The notes under the pieces were generated by a model. That model was not told where the DNA came from, did not search any database, and saw only the letters and a list, made by a program, of their open reading frames with translations. The position numbers and the translations under genes are program-made. A stretch of DNA of 64,000 nt, taken from the NCBI GenBank assembly GCA_013146195.2, contig CM028384.1, positions 72,391,990 to 72,455,989 of the forward strand, written 5' to 3'. Origin of the DNA: Codonopsis lanceolata (Eukaryota; Streptophyta; Magnoliopsida; Asterales; Campanulaceae). Position 1 is the first letter of the stretch. Each line of letters starts with the position of its first letter. Shown here piece after piece: positions 33,614 to 46,569 of the stretch.

Positions 33614-36423
33614 CAGAGACCTTTGGCAATCCTTTAACTATACCTTCTTTGGATAGCTTGGCGATATTTGAAGTTCAAATGGTCGAGTCCTTATGCCATA
33701 GCCGCCTTTTGTCTTGAAGAGTTTGCTACATGACATAGATTGGCGCCTTGCCATAAGCATTCAAATCTATCACATAGACATTCCCTTTGTCTCGTGTCCA
33801 AGAACTGTGGTCAGCAGAAACCGATCCTTTATATCTCATCTGCTTGGAAGAGAATTGATGATAAGCCCTCTCTGCATCTGAGAAATACTGATAAGTTATG
33901 TTTCAAGCCTTCTACTGTAGAGACTTTTCCAATAGAAAGATTTCTAATGATGGATCCATAGCCAATTGTTCTTCCTTTAGCATTGTTCTCCAAAAAATGA
34001 CTCGGAGGAACTGCCTCGTAGATGTTAGAGAGAAGGTGATTCTCCCATTACGTGTCTTCGAGCACCGCTATCTAGATACCATACATCTTTTCTTTCTCGA
34101 ACTGTGAATCACCATGAAGCACACCTGTGATGTAAAGGTAAGAAAATCATGGTCCCTTTATTTTTCTTTTACGGGTCCAAATGGTTAGCGTATTTTTGAA
34201 CCCATACTTGCCTCGATTTTTGAATAGGGATCCAACAGTTTCATGATGGATTTCAAATAGACATTCATGGACCAAGTGGCCAAAACACTTGCAAAATGTA
34301 CAAAGGATGGAAATTACGTAAGTCTACATGATCATGTGCCGGGTATCAGGAGTCTTTTCAACATTTTTCATAACAAAGAACTTTGATTAGCGTATTTTGT
34401 TGAGCAGAGGCTTGGGGCATTCGTGTGGGCTTCGAAGTCTCCAGACACGCTGTTTTTGCTTTAGCAAAAGAGTGTTTGTCAAGTAGACTTAGATACCCTC
34501 ATACATTTTGCCTTTAAGCTTGGTATCAACATCTCCGTGTAGCAAGAAGACCATCCGTAGCATCGTTGATGAATCCGATAGGTTTGAGCAGACTTTTCAG
34601 GCCCCGAAAACAAAGCCTTTGTTTTCACGTAAGTGCCGGTGGAGGGTCGTGAGAGTCTGCACCACCTTTAGCGTGTTTTTCTCCAAGAGATGATTGTTTT
34701 GCTTTCAAAGCTTCACTATTTTTGATAATTTGAACCTTTGGTATTTATATACCTGAAAGTACAAAGATAACCAATTCCTTCTTTACCCTCATAGTTTCTC
34801 TCGATATGAGCCGAACATTACTATTCACCGTAAAATGTTCATTTTCCTGCTCAGGTTGGCTGTAAGTACTTTCGAGAAACCTAGCCTGTATTTATCTCTG
34901 CTGAGGGCTTCGATCTCCGAGAATTGATCAAAGATCGCTGGCTGAGTTATTCCATGAGTCGATAGTTTTTGCAACTCATCTTTCTCGCCAGATAACTTTG
35001 GCATTATCGATAAGGCAAGCAACCTTTTCATTGAGAAATTTGTTCTCTTCTTTTAACTTGAGATTCCCCGCTGGACTCCATGGAGAGTTTTTAACTCTGC
35101 CTCAGATGGATTTCGCCTCCCAAATTTTCTCATGACTTTTAGCTAACTTAACATAGGCCTTCTAAATTCATTGAATTCTCTAGCATGTCTCGAGCATCTT
35201 TGAGAATTTCTTCTTTTGAAGGCTCTTCAGAGATTGTTCGATGTTAGCTTGAAAAGGAGAGTATTTAACTTCACTATCTCGAGTCATAGGTGGTGGTGAC
35301 TCTAGAGCAACAAGGCAGACATGCACTGCTCTGGTGAGTCATCACTATCATCCTCTCGACCGCTTCAAACCAAGTGGATACATGGTTTTCTAAGTCCTCA
35401 AATTTAAGACCTCTATGTTTAGAAAAATGATTTAGATGGTCTTCGTAGGCTTCATATTTTGGCTTAGGACATTTGAAGCAAAGTGACCACGCTTCTCGCA
35501 ATTGTAGCAAACCAACTCATTGTTGTAGAGTTTCAGTTTCTCTCAAAGTCTGGCCGGTTTGCTTCCTTCTTTTGTTAAATTTTGAGAACTTTTGAAATTT
35601 CTTAACTAACATAGCAAATTGTTCGTCGAAAGGATTTCATTCTCATTTGAAGAAGTAGATGGTTTATTTTCTCAAGGGTGAATTTCCGAGAGATAGCGTA
35701 AAAGGAAGGAAGTTTAAAACGTTTGTCCCGTTTCTTGAGCTTGAAGTACTTGCTCATAGATCGTTCGCATACAAACTTCTCGAGGTGCATGGAGTCAAGT
35801 CCTGGACTCTTATCATAGCTGGCTTTCACATGCCACAAACTTCCTAGAGCTAAAAATCTCATATTTACTTCTTTAACACGATATTCCTTTCCTAATGAAT
35901 AACAACTATTTACTACCTCACAAAATCTGTCAGAGGCTTGCCGGAGAGTCTCCTTTGGATCTTTCTCCGAATGAATCGAATTGTTGAATATAGTTGTATT
36001 CCTATTGTCTCCGCGGGTAGATCTCCTTTCACGATATTCCACCAAGGCTTCCCACATTTCTGGCGCTTTTACATCCGATGATCTCGTTGATATGCGCTTG
36101 TGTCGACAGAGTCGATATGATATGAATAGCTTTACTGCCGAAGTTCAACGAGCCTTTCTTCTCCTCGTCTATCTTCGCTCATGGATTTAGGTATCCTGAG
36201 GTCCACTGGCTACTTCGCAAGTAGGTTGGGTTTCATTGGAATATAAGGACCTGTTAGAACACATTGCCACAACCGATTGTCAATAGAGTTCATATATCTC
36301 ATAACTTTATCTTTCCATACTTCTGCGGGGCCTTCGTCCAATATTGGGACGTGGCTAGTATTCGAAGTAGGGCATATAGTGAGCCATAAGATCTATTCTC
36401 AAGAGGTATTTTTCAAAGAATTA

Positions 36424-36436
36424 GGCTCTGATACCA
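36424..36436 (-). promoter_or_regulatory. Primer-binding site (tRNA-iMet) of the second copia element
   Basis: Minus strand reads TGGTATCAGAGCC three bases inside the LTR, complementary to the 3' end of initiator tRNA-Met. Confidence 0.88.
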
Positions 36437-36439
36437 AAT

Positions 36440-37653
36440 TGTTGGTCCCAAAATAGGCTCAATCTAGGCTAGAAGGGGGGTTGAATAGCCTAGTTTTGTT
36501 TTTATAAAAACTTTTCGTAAACACTTCTTAATGATTTCTTGGAAGGTTTGAATAGAAGTGTTAAGGCGAAATGAAACAAAGCGTAATCCGAACTATCAAG
36601 AGTTGTCACAGGTAGTACAGATTCTGAAGCGCTAAGCGCTTAATGAGAAATATAAGAACAGCTCAAACAAGACACGTGAATTTGAAGTGGTTCGCGATCG
36701 TACTGTATAGTACTACATCCACTACCAAAGTGGTTAGCTTTGGATTTTAAAAGTGCACTTGTTTATCCACTTGGTTTATGAGTAAGATCTCTTAATGGAT
36801 CGTGTACAAAATAAGTTTTAACCAAATGTATAATGGTGAGAGAGACAATCAATGATTAATTGTTCTCTTCACGTGCGCAATTAAAGAAAGTTTAAAAACA
36901 AACTAAAAGAAGCTGAAACGAATTTAAGATGGCAGATCTGCAGCTTCAGAAAGTTTGGTGAAGTGTTAGTCCTTGTCCTTTTGATCTCTTGAATGCTTGA
37001 ATGTTGAAGATGAAGCTTGAGAGTTTTAATGCACAAGAGTTATTCTTCAGATCTTCAAGACTTGAATAAATACCAGGAAGAGATCTTTGGACCGTTGAAT
37101 GGACAGAGTGAACTGCGTGTCCAACGCGCTTTTGCATTGAATGCAATTCTGGCTTTGGGAGATGTAATGCTTCACTACCATCGAGAGAGATGTGCAGTGC
37201 GAGAGAAGACATTCCCAAATAGAGTAATGTTTCAGATTGCAGGCTTTGCAGCTTGGAAAGTCTTCTTAGCCAAAAAGGGTAATGTCTTCAGTCTTTAGTT
37301 TTCAGGAGACAGACTGGACAGTTGTCATCATGAAGAGTTGACTTCTTGAAAATAAAATCCGATGAAGACATAATGACTAGATATTTTCGAAAATATCTAG
37401 TTAAGTGTACACGTGTCATGATCTCGTGACTTGGCTATTTTAATTTTTGACTTTGAGCAGACTTCAAAGTCTGCTGTTCCTTCAAGGCTGCTGAAGAGGC
37501 TAGCAAAACCGCGCCTAAGACTAACACTTAAACAGTTCTAAACAAATTGATTCTAAGACAGCTTGCCACACTAATCTAAGAGCAGATTGCACCTTTTAGC
37601 CACGTAATAGAATCAGAGGATGACTCAACCAAATCTAAAATTAGGAATCAACA
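36440..37653 (-). repeat. LTR of the second copia element
   Basis: 1214 bp; on the plus strand it starts TGTTGGTCCC and ends AATCAACA, so the ends form the inverted pair TGTTG/CAACA. It is bordered inside by the primer site. It abuts the first copy of the tandem duplication at 37654. Confidence 0.85.
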
Positions 37654-37654
37654 T

Positions 37655-40600
37655 AATCGTTTATCAATTGAATGATAAATGAATAAATTATCAAAATAAT
37701 TACATGAATTATCATTGAAGATTAATTTCTTTGGTTGTAATTAGACGCCTAAGGGAGTTAGATAGTTCCTTAGCTTTTCTCTTCTCGAGCAGTTTTCAAA
37801 GATAAAACCACTATTGTGGGTTCCCGGAATGCGCGGCGCCCTTGCGGATGGGGTGTGCGTGCGTGCGGATGTGGTGACATCCACGCTCGCTCCACCATTC
37901 CCTTTTCTATGGGAGGAAGAAATCAAAAGTGCGAGAGGAATGCTGTCGGAATAGCGCGTTAGAATGCGCCTCGGTTGCCTTTAGTGGATTTTGATCTAAT
38001 ATGAGAACTTTGGGTTTTCTATGTCAAGTTATCCCTTTTTTAGGGGATATACCAGGATATAGGAATGCATCACCCTTCCATTCTCATTCTCCCTTTTTTA
38101 GGGAAAAGCAGGAAAGTGCAAGGAAGGAATGTTGCAGCGCCCCCACTATGGATTTTATGAAAATAGCCTTATGGTCTATCTCGGATCACTATGGGTGTTT
38201 TGGGTTTTCTACGTCAAGTTATCCCCTTTTTAAGGGATACCAGGACATAGGAATACATCACCTTTCCATTCTCATTCTCCATTTTTTAGGGGAGAACAGA
38301 AAAGTGCAAGGAAAGATGTTGCGAGGCCCCGCTGGATCCAAAATGTTTTAGAGTCGCCATCTTTATTTTAAGGAATAAATAAAACAAAACCAAAAAGAAA
38401 ACCAGAGATTGCAAAAAAAAAACGGGTTCGGAGGCTAAGTTACGAGTTGGGAAGGTGCTAGGCACCCAACTCGCCCTTTCGGTCTCAAAACAACTTTTGG
38501 CTAAAGTATGCTTTTTGTTATATTTATTTAACAGATAAATAAAGTATTAACTGCCTACAAATACATCCATTTGTCTACATTATTTACAGACTTGCAACTG
38601 TCTCTTTTACAAATTATTACAAATATACTTGAAAATATTTGGCCATAATAATGGCTCTTTTTAGTACTATTTCCTAACTAAATCCGGGCAGCACAACGGC
38701 TTATATGTCTACGTTGGGTCGGATTTTAAATACAACTTTAAATAATAAATGAACGGAAAAGTAAATTGATAAATAAAATAACGCTCTTAAAGGCTTTTAC
38801 CTTTTAGAGCGAGGTGTGTTCGCTATGTCCTTCTCGGGAGAAGTAGACTTTTATTGATGCTGCTGATGTGATTTGGGTAGAGTGACGGCTTATATGTGGT
38901 GTTTTTGGCTCACTCACTCGGGCAGAATGACGACTTAGTTTTTGTGGTTTTGGCCTTTTTGGTTGGACGGAATAACGGCTTATATTTTGTGTATTTCAGC
39001 TTATTACTTGGGCAGAATAACAGCTTACTTTGGGATTTTTGGGCCGAGGAAATAAGGTGGATACCTAACTACTAGGCTAGGGATTACTTCTACCGGTTGG
39101 TTTTGTGTTTGGAGGAGGTTTGGCAGGGTTTCGAGGCTTTTGAGATGATCGCTCACTATTTATTTCTTCAGCGTAACGAGGACGCAGAGAAATTTTTATC
39201 GCTGAAAGGTGTGCTGAATGATCGACCCAGAGGCCTGTATTTATAGGAAGGATTGAGGACACAGAAGGAATTTAATTTCCTTCTTTATGCATCAGCCGAT
39301 TGTACCAGCCGCTCACATATTTGCATTTTACGGCAACTCTACAGTGCGTTGTGAAGAAACTGGGCGCCACTTCCCTTAATCTGGGTGCTAGGAATCAAAA
39401 AATGGGAGCCATGCCAAGACTTCATGTGGGTGGCACCATTACTATTCACAGTTTCAATTTTTGACGCTTTGAACCCTACATTTCACTCTTTTGCGCATCC
39501 TGCTTTGTCCTTTTGCATTTTCGACCATGTAACTTGACATTTGTTAATATTTTAACAGGTCTTGATATTTTATGTCATGTCACATACCAGGGGTACGAAA
39601 TTGGGGTGTCTACAACTATAAATTTGTTACAATTTTGTTTGTTGAACATCATTGCTAAAAACAACTGAGGATAACACACCAATATAGAAAAAATCTATAT
39701 AAAATACCTCCCTCTCTCATTTTGCTTAGAGACATCAGCCAGACCAAGGGTAAATCTAGATAACTCGATGGTTTTTCGTGCAAAATGTATATTTTACAAT
39801 GTAAAGGTATCCTTCCAACCTGTAATACTTACCGTATTCTTTTTATTTCGATTGCTTAGGATCTCATGTACTTGGTTCTCTTTTTTTCCTAGAGATCATG
39901 GAGCTACAATAAACTGAAAACAGTTATATATGTGAAATTATTAAATTTTTAGGGTACCTTTGTAATCAATAAATAACTTAAACATATGCAATGCCTAGGA
40001 TTAAAGATGTAGGGAATAAGATTACGATAATTTAATAAACTCATGTTCAAGTGTATGTGCTAAATTTAATACAATTTAATGATCTTCAAACTGATACAGA
40101 TTTATTGGTAACCAATATATATTTATATTTATTTACTAATATGCACTGTGACTACAAATTTCTCAATTTTGGTTTTATGAAAAGTTCTCGCCAAAATGCA
40201 TTGGGAAATGAAACGAATTTATAATCAAAATTAATTAGATAAATAAATCTGAAAACTTTTGACATTCTTTCTTTGACTTGAGACAATTGACAACCATATA
40301 TACCAAACTATTTCAACCTCATTCACATCCATCAATATAAAAAATAGTTATGATTTTTTTAACTATATTGAAATTTCAATGAGCTAATAAATAATTATTT
40401 ATTTCAATAGTTGAATTTAAAAATCGCTTATCAATTGAATGATAAATGAATAAATTATCAAAACAATTATATGAATTATCATTGAAGATTAATTTCTCCA
40501 GCTGTAAATGGATGCCTAAGGGAGTTAGATAGTTTCTTAGCTTTTCCCTTCTCGAGCAGTTTTCAAAGATAAAACCACTATAAATTTGTTACAATTTTGT

Positions 40601-41135
40601 TTGTTGAACATCATTGCTAAAAACAACCAAGGATAACACACCAATATAGAAGAAATCTATATAAAATGCCTCCCTGTCTCATTTTGCTTAAAGACATCAG
40701 TCAGACCAAGGGTAAGCCTAGATAACTCAATGGTTTTTCGTGCAAAATGTATATTTTACAATGTAAAGATATCTTTTCAACATGTAATACTTAATGTATT
40801 CTTTTTATTTCGATTGCTTAGGATCTCATGTACTTGGTCCTCTTTTTTTTTCTAGAGATCATGAAGCTACAATAAACTGAAAACAAGTATATATGCAAAA
40901 TTATTGAATTTCAGGGTACTTTTGTAATCAATAAATAGCTTAAACATATGCAATGCCTAGGATTAAATATATATGTAATAAATTACGATAATTTAATAAA
41001 CTTTATGTTCAAGTGTATGTGCTAAATTTAATATAATTTAATGATCTTCAAACTGATACAGATTTATTGGTAACCAATATATATTTATATTTATTAATAT
41101 GCACTGTGACTACAAATTTCTTAATTTGGGTTTTA
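37655..41135. repeat. Tandem duplication of about 730 bp, one copy split by a solo LTR
   Basis: Copy 1 is 37655-37814 plus 39615-40185; copy 2 is 40429-41135. Both run from TTATCAATTGAATGATAAATG through GATAAAACCACTAT to CTGATACAGATTTATTGG and GACTACAAATTTCT. About 240 bp (40190-40428) separate them. No coding potential is seen. Since only copy 1 holds the LTR, the duplication is older than that insertion. Confidence 0.88.
37815..39614. mobile_element. Ty3-type (Tat/Ogre-like) solo LTR
   Basis: An 1800-bp segment starting TGTGGGTTCC and ending GGGGTGTCTACA, flanked by ACTAT at 37810-37814 and 39615-39619. The typical block GAGTCGCCATCTTTATTTTAAG followed by CGGGTTCGG and GGTGCTAGGCACCC supports a Tat/Ogre-type LTR. 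No internal domain is present. Inside it, about 38000-38150 and 38185-38320 are two diverged copies of one roughly 160-bp block. The left and right flanks are continuous in the uninterrupted copy at 40429-41135, which proves the insertion. Confidence 0.9.
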
Positions 41136-42547
41136 TCAAATCAGAATAATGAACAAATCTAATTAAATCAAAGGAATTTGAAATGTAGAGACGAAAAACA
41201 AATAAATTAGTGACTACAAAGAGACCAATTTTGAAGTGAACGACTACATTAGATACACGTGATTTAAAATAGATGTATTTAATTATAAAAATGTTTAAAA
41301 AATAGCTCTTCAAAATACAAATCTAAAAATTCGAAATCTATATTTTTTTCTATACTCAAAATATAAAAAAATTTGGGTATAACGTTAAATACTGAAAATA
41401 TAAAAAAATCTTGACTTATTTAAACCGTATTTAAAAAAATAATTAGGTAAAGAAGCATAAATACTTGGATCTTATTATAAACCTTTTTTTTCAGTTCACT
41501 AAGTAAAATTAAGCTATAAGATTTAAAAAAAAATCGAAATACAAAGTTGATTACTTTATAAAAAAATCTAACGCATCTTGCTATGAAATGGTTTGATCTG
41601 ATTCTATTTTGGTTGGAGAAAGTCAGTAGATGAATTTTTGAAATGAAGAGTTTAAAGAGATAAAGACTCATTGTCTCATGTTCACCGGAGGTATATTCTA
41701 GGTTTAATGTTATAAAAATAAGAAAGGTAACCTTTTAGACGACTTAATTGAGTAAGAATGAGAGTGAAGCGATATGTATATAGGTTAGGGTGAGTGAGGG
41801 TGGGGTTTTTAGGTTAGAGAGTGAGAAACTCTTTATCTATATGACAAGTGCTTGGGATTTTTTAGGCCTAATTGGTTATAATGTAACAAACCTTCATCTT
41901 TCTTCTTCCATGTACACAATCAACATATGATTCAAAATTAATGAATCTTACCTACATCCCACATCTAAGTTGATGCATCACAGTTTACAAATGATACATT
42001 GTGATTCAAAATTGATGCATCGAGTTTCAAAAATGGTATTTAAAAACGAACAAATTTCTATTTAGACCTTTCATCAAACAGATATGCACAGTAGCACAAA
42101 CACAAAAGTAAATTTATTTTGAATCATACACACAAACACAAAATGAAGAAGAATAAGAAAAACGGGGTATAAAGAAGGAAGATAATGTAAGGACATAAAA
42201 TGTATTTTTATATGTTTATATTTTCAATAACCAACGTTTTTTTATAGCTACTATATTAGTACGAAATATCGAAAACTATTATCTCTATCAAATTTTGTTA
42301 TTTAGAGGCACATATCTATTATCAATTGTTGACTTAACGAATGACGAAGATGATTGAATTCCATCCAATCCTCCTTTTCTGAATAAAGAAATACATCTAA
42401 ATAAATTTATAATTATTTTTTAAAATTTATGTGATCTATCTTTAATTTTACTTTTTATTTATTTTTTTTATTTTTTTATAATAAACTTTTTAATTATATA
42501 TTTTTAACTTTAATTAACGCACCTAAAATCATTAGTATAATTTACGA
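41136..42547. other. No gene seen
   Basis: AT-rich sequence without supported exons or element ends. Confidence 0.45.
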
Positions 42548-42560
42548 TAAGAATTTTCAT

Positions 42561-42715
42561 TGTCATAGCCGAGTGGTAAAAGGAGGGGACATAAGATGGA
42601 AATTTGGAAATCAGTTCAGATGTGTTATCGGTGCACTATTCTAACATTTCTATTCGATTTTCCGGTAGTTGAGCTACTACCCCAGATTCAACCCGGTTAA
42701 AAAAAAAAAAAAAGG
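42561..42715 (+). mobile_element. tRNA-derived SINE with 13-bp target duplications
   Basis: A 155-bp insert with a perfect pol III A box (TAGCCGAGTGG) near its start, a weaker B-box-like GATTCAACCC, and a terminal run of about 15 A. TAAGAATTTTCAT flanks it on both sides (42548-42560 and 42716-42728). These are the marks of LINE-mobilised SINE insertion. Confidence 0.88.
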
Positions 42716-42929
42716 TAAGAATTTTCATCAAACGGTCAATTGTTAGAATCACATCAGTTAAGCACGTTCAAAATTCTCCCCCCCCCCCTCTTCCCCCCCA
42801 AAGGATACCAAAAGGTATTGATTAGTAGGTTTACGATTTTCTCACAGCAACCACCATGTTTTCCATTCGAAAATTTTCTAATTTATATTTAAAAAAAAAA
42901 AAACTTTGAATCGGTATCTCATTTACAAA

Positions 42930-42967
<38 letters not shown>

Positions 42968-44547
42968 GACAATGATAGATTTATTTCTTCAAAATTTCAC
43001 TTTTAAATTATTAATTTTTGAGTTATCATTTCACTCTTTTTCTTTCCTATCTTCTCTGGTTGTATTTCTCTTTCTCTCTCTCATCTCCTCCATATTTTCT
43101 CTCTCATAATCATCATATCCTTTCTTTTAATTATGTTTAAACATTTTTCTCTCTTTAAATATAAAAAATAGTAACTAAAACAAAAATAATAGTTTCAGAG
43201 TCAAGAAAACAAAAATATAAGAAGTTAGTAAAATAAAAATAATTTATAGAACAAGCCACTATAAAAATAAAAGTTACTTAATCTACAAAACAAAACTAAT
43301 TTAATGCGGATGCTAGTAATATAAAACAATTTACGGAACAAAAGTTTTAAAAAAAAATCATAAAAAGCTATGTAAAACAAAAATGCATTTGATGAAACAA
43401 AAAGAATAGTTACGGAAGTCAATAAAATAAAAATAATTTAAACTGAGCTTAGTAAAATTATAAAAATAATTTACGGAACAAAAGTTTAAAACAAATTCTT
43501 AAAAATAGTTATGTAAAACAAAAATACGTTAGTAAAATAAAAATATTTGATGGAACAAAAATAATAGTTACAGAGTCAATAAAACAAAATAATTTAAACC
43601 GAGGTTAGCAAAATAATAATAAAAAATTACGGAACAAAATTTTTCTGTAAAACTAATTCTTAAAAATAAAACAAAAATAATAGTTACGAAGTCAATAAAA
43701 CAAAAAATATATAATGGAAGTTATTAAAATCAAAATCATTTACAAAACAAAAATAATAGTTAACGGTAAAAATAATTTAGCTATTTTTATTTTAGCTTAT
43801 TTTCTTCTCATAAATTTATTTATTCATAAAATACAAATATAATTTAATAAAAACAATCATTCAAAAGGAAGAATTTATTTGAGTTCAGATTCTATTTGCA
43901 GGGCGGAAAAAATTAAAGTTTGTTCGAAGACATTAATAATACAGAGTTTTTGAATAATATAAAGTGTTCGGGGTTGTCAATCAATGAATTGACACTTAAA
44001 ATTAGTGTTCCAGTAACGCTATTGAGAAACATTGACCATGGTGCAGGGTTGTACAATGGAACAAGACTAATCATCATAAATCTTGGGGATCACATTGTTG
44101 AAACAAATTTTTTTGAAAGGAAGCAATGTTGGAGAAAATGTTTTTATCCCAAGATTGTCATTAACTCTATACGATGTAATACTTTCTTTCAAGTTTCAAA
44201 GAAGACAATTTACATTACTGGTATTATATGTAATGATAATTAACAAGTGTCAAAATCAATAATTGCATGTATGTCTCTTTTTGAAAAAAAAAATATGTAT
44301 TTAGGCATAGACGGTTATATGTCATTGTTTCTAGAGTAACAAATTATTTTGGTCTGAATATATTGATATGCGAGGAAGATGAAAAACTAACTAATAAGAC
44401 AACAAATGTTGTGTATAAAGAAATTTTTTTAAATTTATAATGATTAGTGATATACTTATATATAATTATTAATAAACTGATCCTCCTTATTTTGTTTATA
44501 TATGATTTAATTGACGTGCGTTTAACGCACAAGTTAAAAAAAACTAG
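42930..44547 (+). mobile_element. Helitron relic with helicase end and 3' terminus
   Basis: The 3' terminus is clear: a hairpin GTGCGTTTAACGCAC (44516-44530) followed after 13 nt by CTAG and then T, the Helitron end and target. Upstream (43917-44440) are remains of the helicase carboxyl end. A possible 5' end is A/TCTATATATA at 42929-42931, at the start of a TA run, but this is uncertain. Between lies an A-rich, degenerate tandem repeat of about 140-bp units (43140-43800). Confidence 0.7.
43917..44440 (+). pseudogene. Helitron PIF1-type helicase, carboxyl-terminal remnant
   Basis: The frame to 44243 contains KCSGLSINELTLKISVPVTL, LLRNIDHGAGLYNGTRLI and NLGDHIVE, the conserved end of the Helitron Rep/helicase. 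After stops and frameshifts, further pieces near 44330-44420 match the same family's last segment (the EDDEKLTN... / NKTTNVVYKE-type end). The ATPase motifs and the Rep domain are absent, so it is non-functional. Confidence 0.8.
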
Positions 44548-45118
44548 TAGATATTAAAGAATAAGTAATCTCATGTTACTTTCTAAGAATTGTGTCTGAA
44601 ACATTTCCCCAATGAGTTTACTTTGGACGCATTGACAATTTAAATTTATTTTATACAAGCATCCAAAAAAAAATTGTTGCTTTTTGTGTGTATGTATGAT
44701 TATTTTAGTTTTTGATTAATCAAATAACTCAAAAGTTTTCGTTACAAACTTGAGGATATATTTAATGTGATAAGAAAATAGTGTGTAAGCATTCTTCAAT
44801 TGTTTATCTAATTGAACAAAAAAATTAGGGTATTTTTGTGTGTGTATATATATATGACAAATGATATTACGAGCTAGAGCTTGTGATATAATTATGAGCT
44901 TTAGTGTTTGAACCGTTAGATAATTAAGTTGATGATGATTTGAAATATTCATATCATTACTTAAAATAGAACATATTTAATCTAACGGTGTAAATATCTT
45001 AGGAGATTTGATATAACGACACTAACACTAAAGCTTGTAATAATACTATAAGCTCTATCTCGTAATATTATAGCTCTATATATATATATCAAAATCTTAC
45101 TTGTATTTCTACGTACTA
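44548..45118. other. No gene seen
   Basis: AT-rich spacer. 44840-45085 contains two related ends around GAGCTAGAGCTTGTGATAT and AGCTCTATCTCGTAATATT in inverted order, perhaps another small MITE of about 230 bp. Confidence 0.35.
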
Positions 45119-45346
45119 CTCCCTCCGTCTCTAAACGAGTTTCTACTTTTTTAATTTGTCCCAAAATGAGTGTTTAGATTATTTTAAATAGCAATTTCAC
45201 TTCGACATGTATCAAGTCCTAATGTAGACTTCAATGTTATATGTGGACATTAAACACATTAATGTACATGTGTTATAAAAATTGTTCAAACTCATTTATT
45301 AATTTTGTAAAAAATTAGAAATGAACACTCATTTAGAAACTAGGGG
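45119..45346. mobile_element. Stowaway-type MITE
   Basis: Starts CTCCCTCCGTCTCTAAACGAG and ends with the inverted, slightly diverged ACTCATTTAGAAACTAGGGG, flanked by TA. 228 bp, non-coding. Confidence 0.85.
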
Positions 45347-45607
45347 TAATTAAGATTTACCGAACTTGATATTTATAAAAAAGGTAAGAGTTAAAAGTCC
45401 ACATTTGACAACTAACTAATGAGATTCGAAATTGAGAAATAATTCTTCTTAGTTCAATGCAAAAAGTCTACTATTTAATGAGTATACTTTTTTAAAAAAA
45501 ATTGTTTACAATTTTTATAACCTTTTATCTTTATCATTCACTTGTATTGTAAGTATATGAGTTATAGTACTAAATTAATTTTGTTATTATGACCATGTCC
45601 AATAATA

Positions 45608-45765
45608 TTAAAAGTAAGTCTTCTGTAAGACCGTCTTATAGATCTTTATCTGTAAGACGGAGCTCCACTCTCTCACATCTCAACCTACCAACACACGTTG
45701 AATCAGACAAAGAGGATTCGTCTTACAAAAAAATATCCGTAAGACCATCTTACATAAATTTTTGT
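45608..45765. mobile_element. MITE with GTAAGACGGTCTTA-type ends
   Basis: Left part CTGTAAGACCGTCTTATAGA is an inverted match of the right part GTAAGACCATCTTACA; inner copies (CTGTAAGACGG, CGTCTTACA) repeat the motif. About 160 bp. A second member lies at 46570-46715. The superfamily is not clear. Confidence 0.65.
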
Positions 45766-46569
45766 CTAACATTAATATATATCTTAATTATTAGACTTTT
45801 AAAACTTGCACTCTTTGGGTAGAACTAATAGAGTAATTTCCTAAATAAAATTCATAATAAGTAGGTTTTTAGCATGAAGGTCGGATAGCAATTTTTGTTA
45901 AGCAAATCTTTAATCCAGCATCCAAGATTTCCTAAAGGCCTCAAACGAGGCCCAATGTTCTCACGCCTAGTCCTATTTGGATACTAACAAACTTATAGGT
46001 TTTCAAATTTCGATTGCCCAACGTCCGGCACTCGAGCTGTTTCGATCTCTTAAAATGGTCCAATCTCTCTTATAGAAAGTACGAGAATTTACCTATCTAA
46101 AATCTCATATGTATGTACCCCTTGAAATATTGAATATAATTACCAATTTAGTACTCTTCAAGTGTTTAATTTTACCAAATTCACATTATAGTATATATAT
46201 ATATATGTTCTACCAAAAAAATTTAATTTTTATAAGAAATTAAAAAAAAAACTCATTTATGGACGAAAGGACTATCGCATGCCAATGTTTATTTTCTTCA
46301 AAACGTCTAACAATTTTGATCATGTAACTTTAACTTTTACAAGGTCAAGAACCAAAATCATACTTTATTTAGGGAAATTATATACTCCCTGAACATAGTT
46401 TTTATTGTGGATAACATTAATCACTTTCTTTTCTTTTCTTTTTCTAAGTAGCAAATGAGAATGCTTTCAAACTTTATTCAAAACTATTCGTACCAAACCT
46501 AACAAGTGTGAAAAAATTTACTTTCTTACTTTCCTTTCTTTTACTTTGAAAATGCTTTTCAAAATGATA
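45766..46569. other. No gene seen
   Basis: AT-rich intergenic sequence with no supported feature. Confidence 0.4.

Larger units (their letters stand above)
33614..37653 (-). mobile_element. Second Ty1/copia element, badly decayed, with 5' LTR
   Basis: Minus-strand order: LTR (37653 to 36440), primer site, gag, protease and pre-integrase remnant, then the gap. Remnants on the minus strand include a gag-like frame (35602-36057), a zinc knuckle starting CYNCEKRGHFAS near 35500, and, about 33630-34000, pieces reading GRTIGYGSIIRNLSIGKVS and LDHLNFK, the end of the protease and the pre-integrase region. Frames change every few dozen codons, mostly through apparent one-base losses. It differs in sequence from the copia element at 21816-25179. 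Confidence 0.8.

Noticed and set aside
33177..33717. Long frames crossing 33514-33613
   Set aside because: They cross 100 N; the minus-strand frame is also antisense to the DUF4283 fragment.
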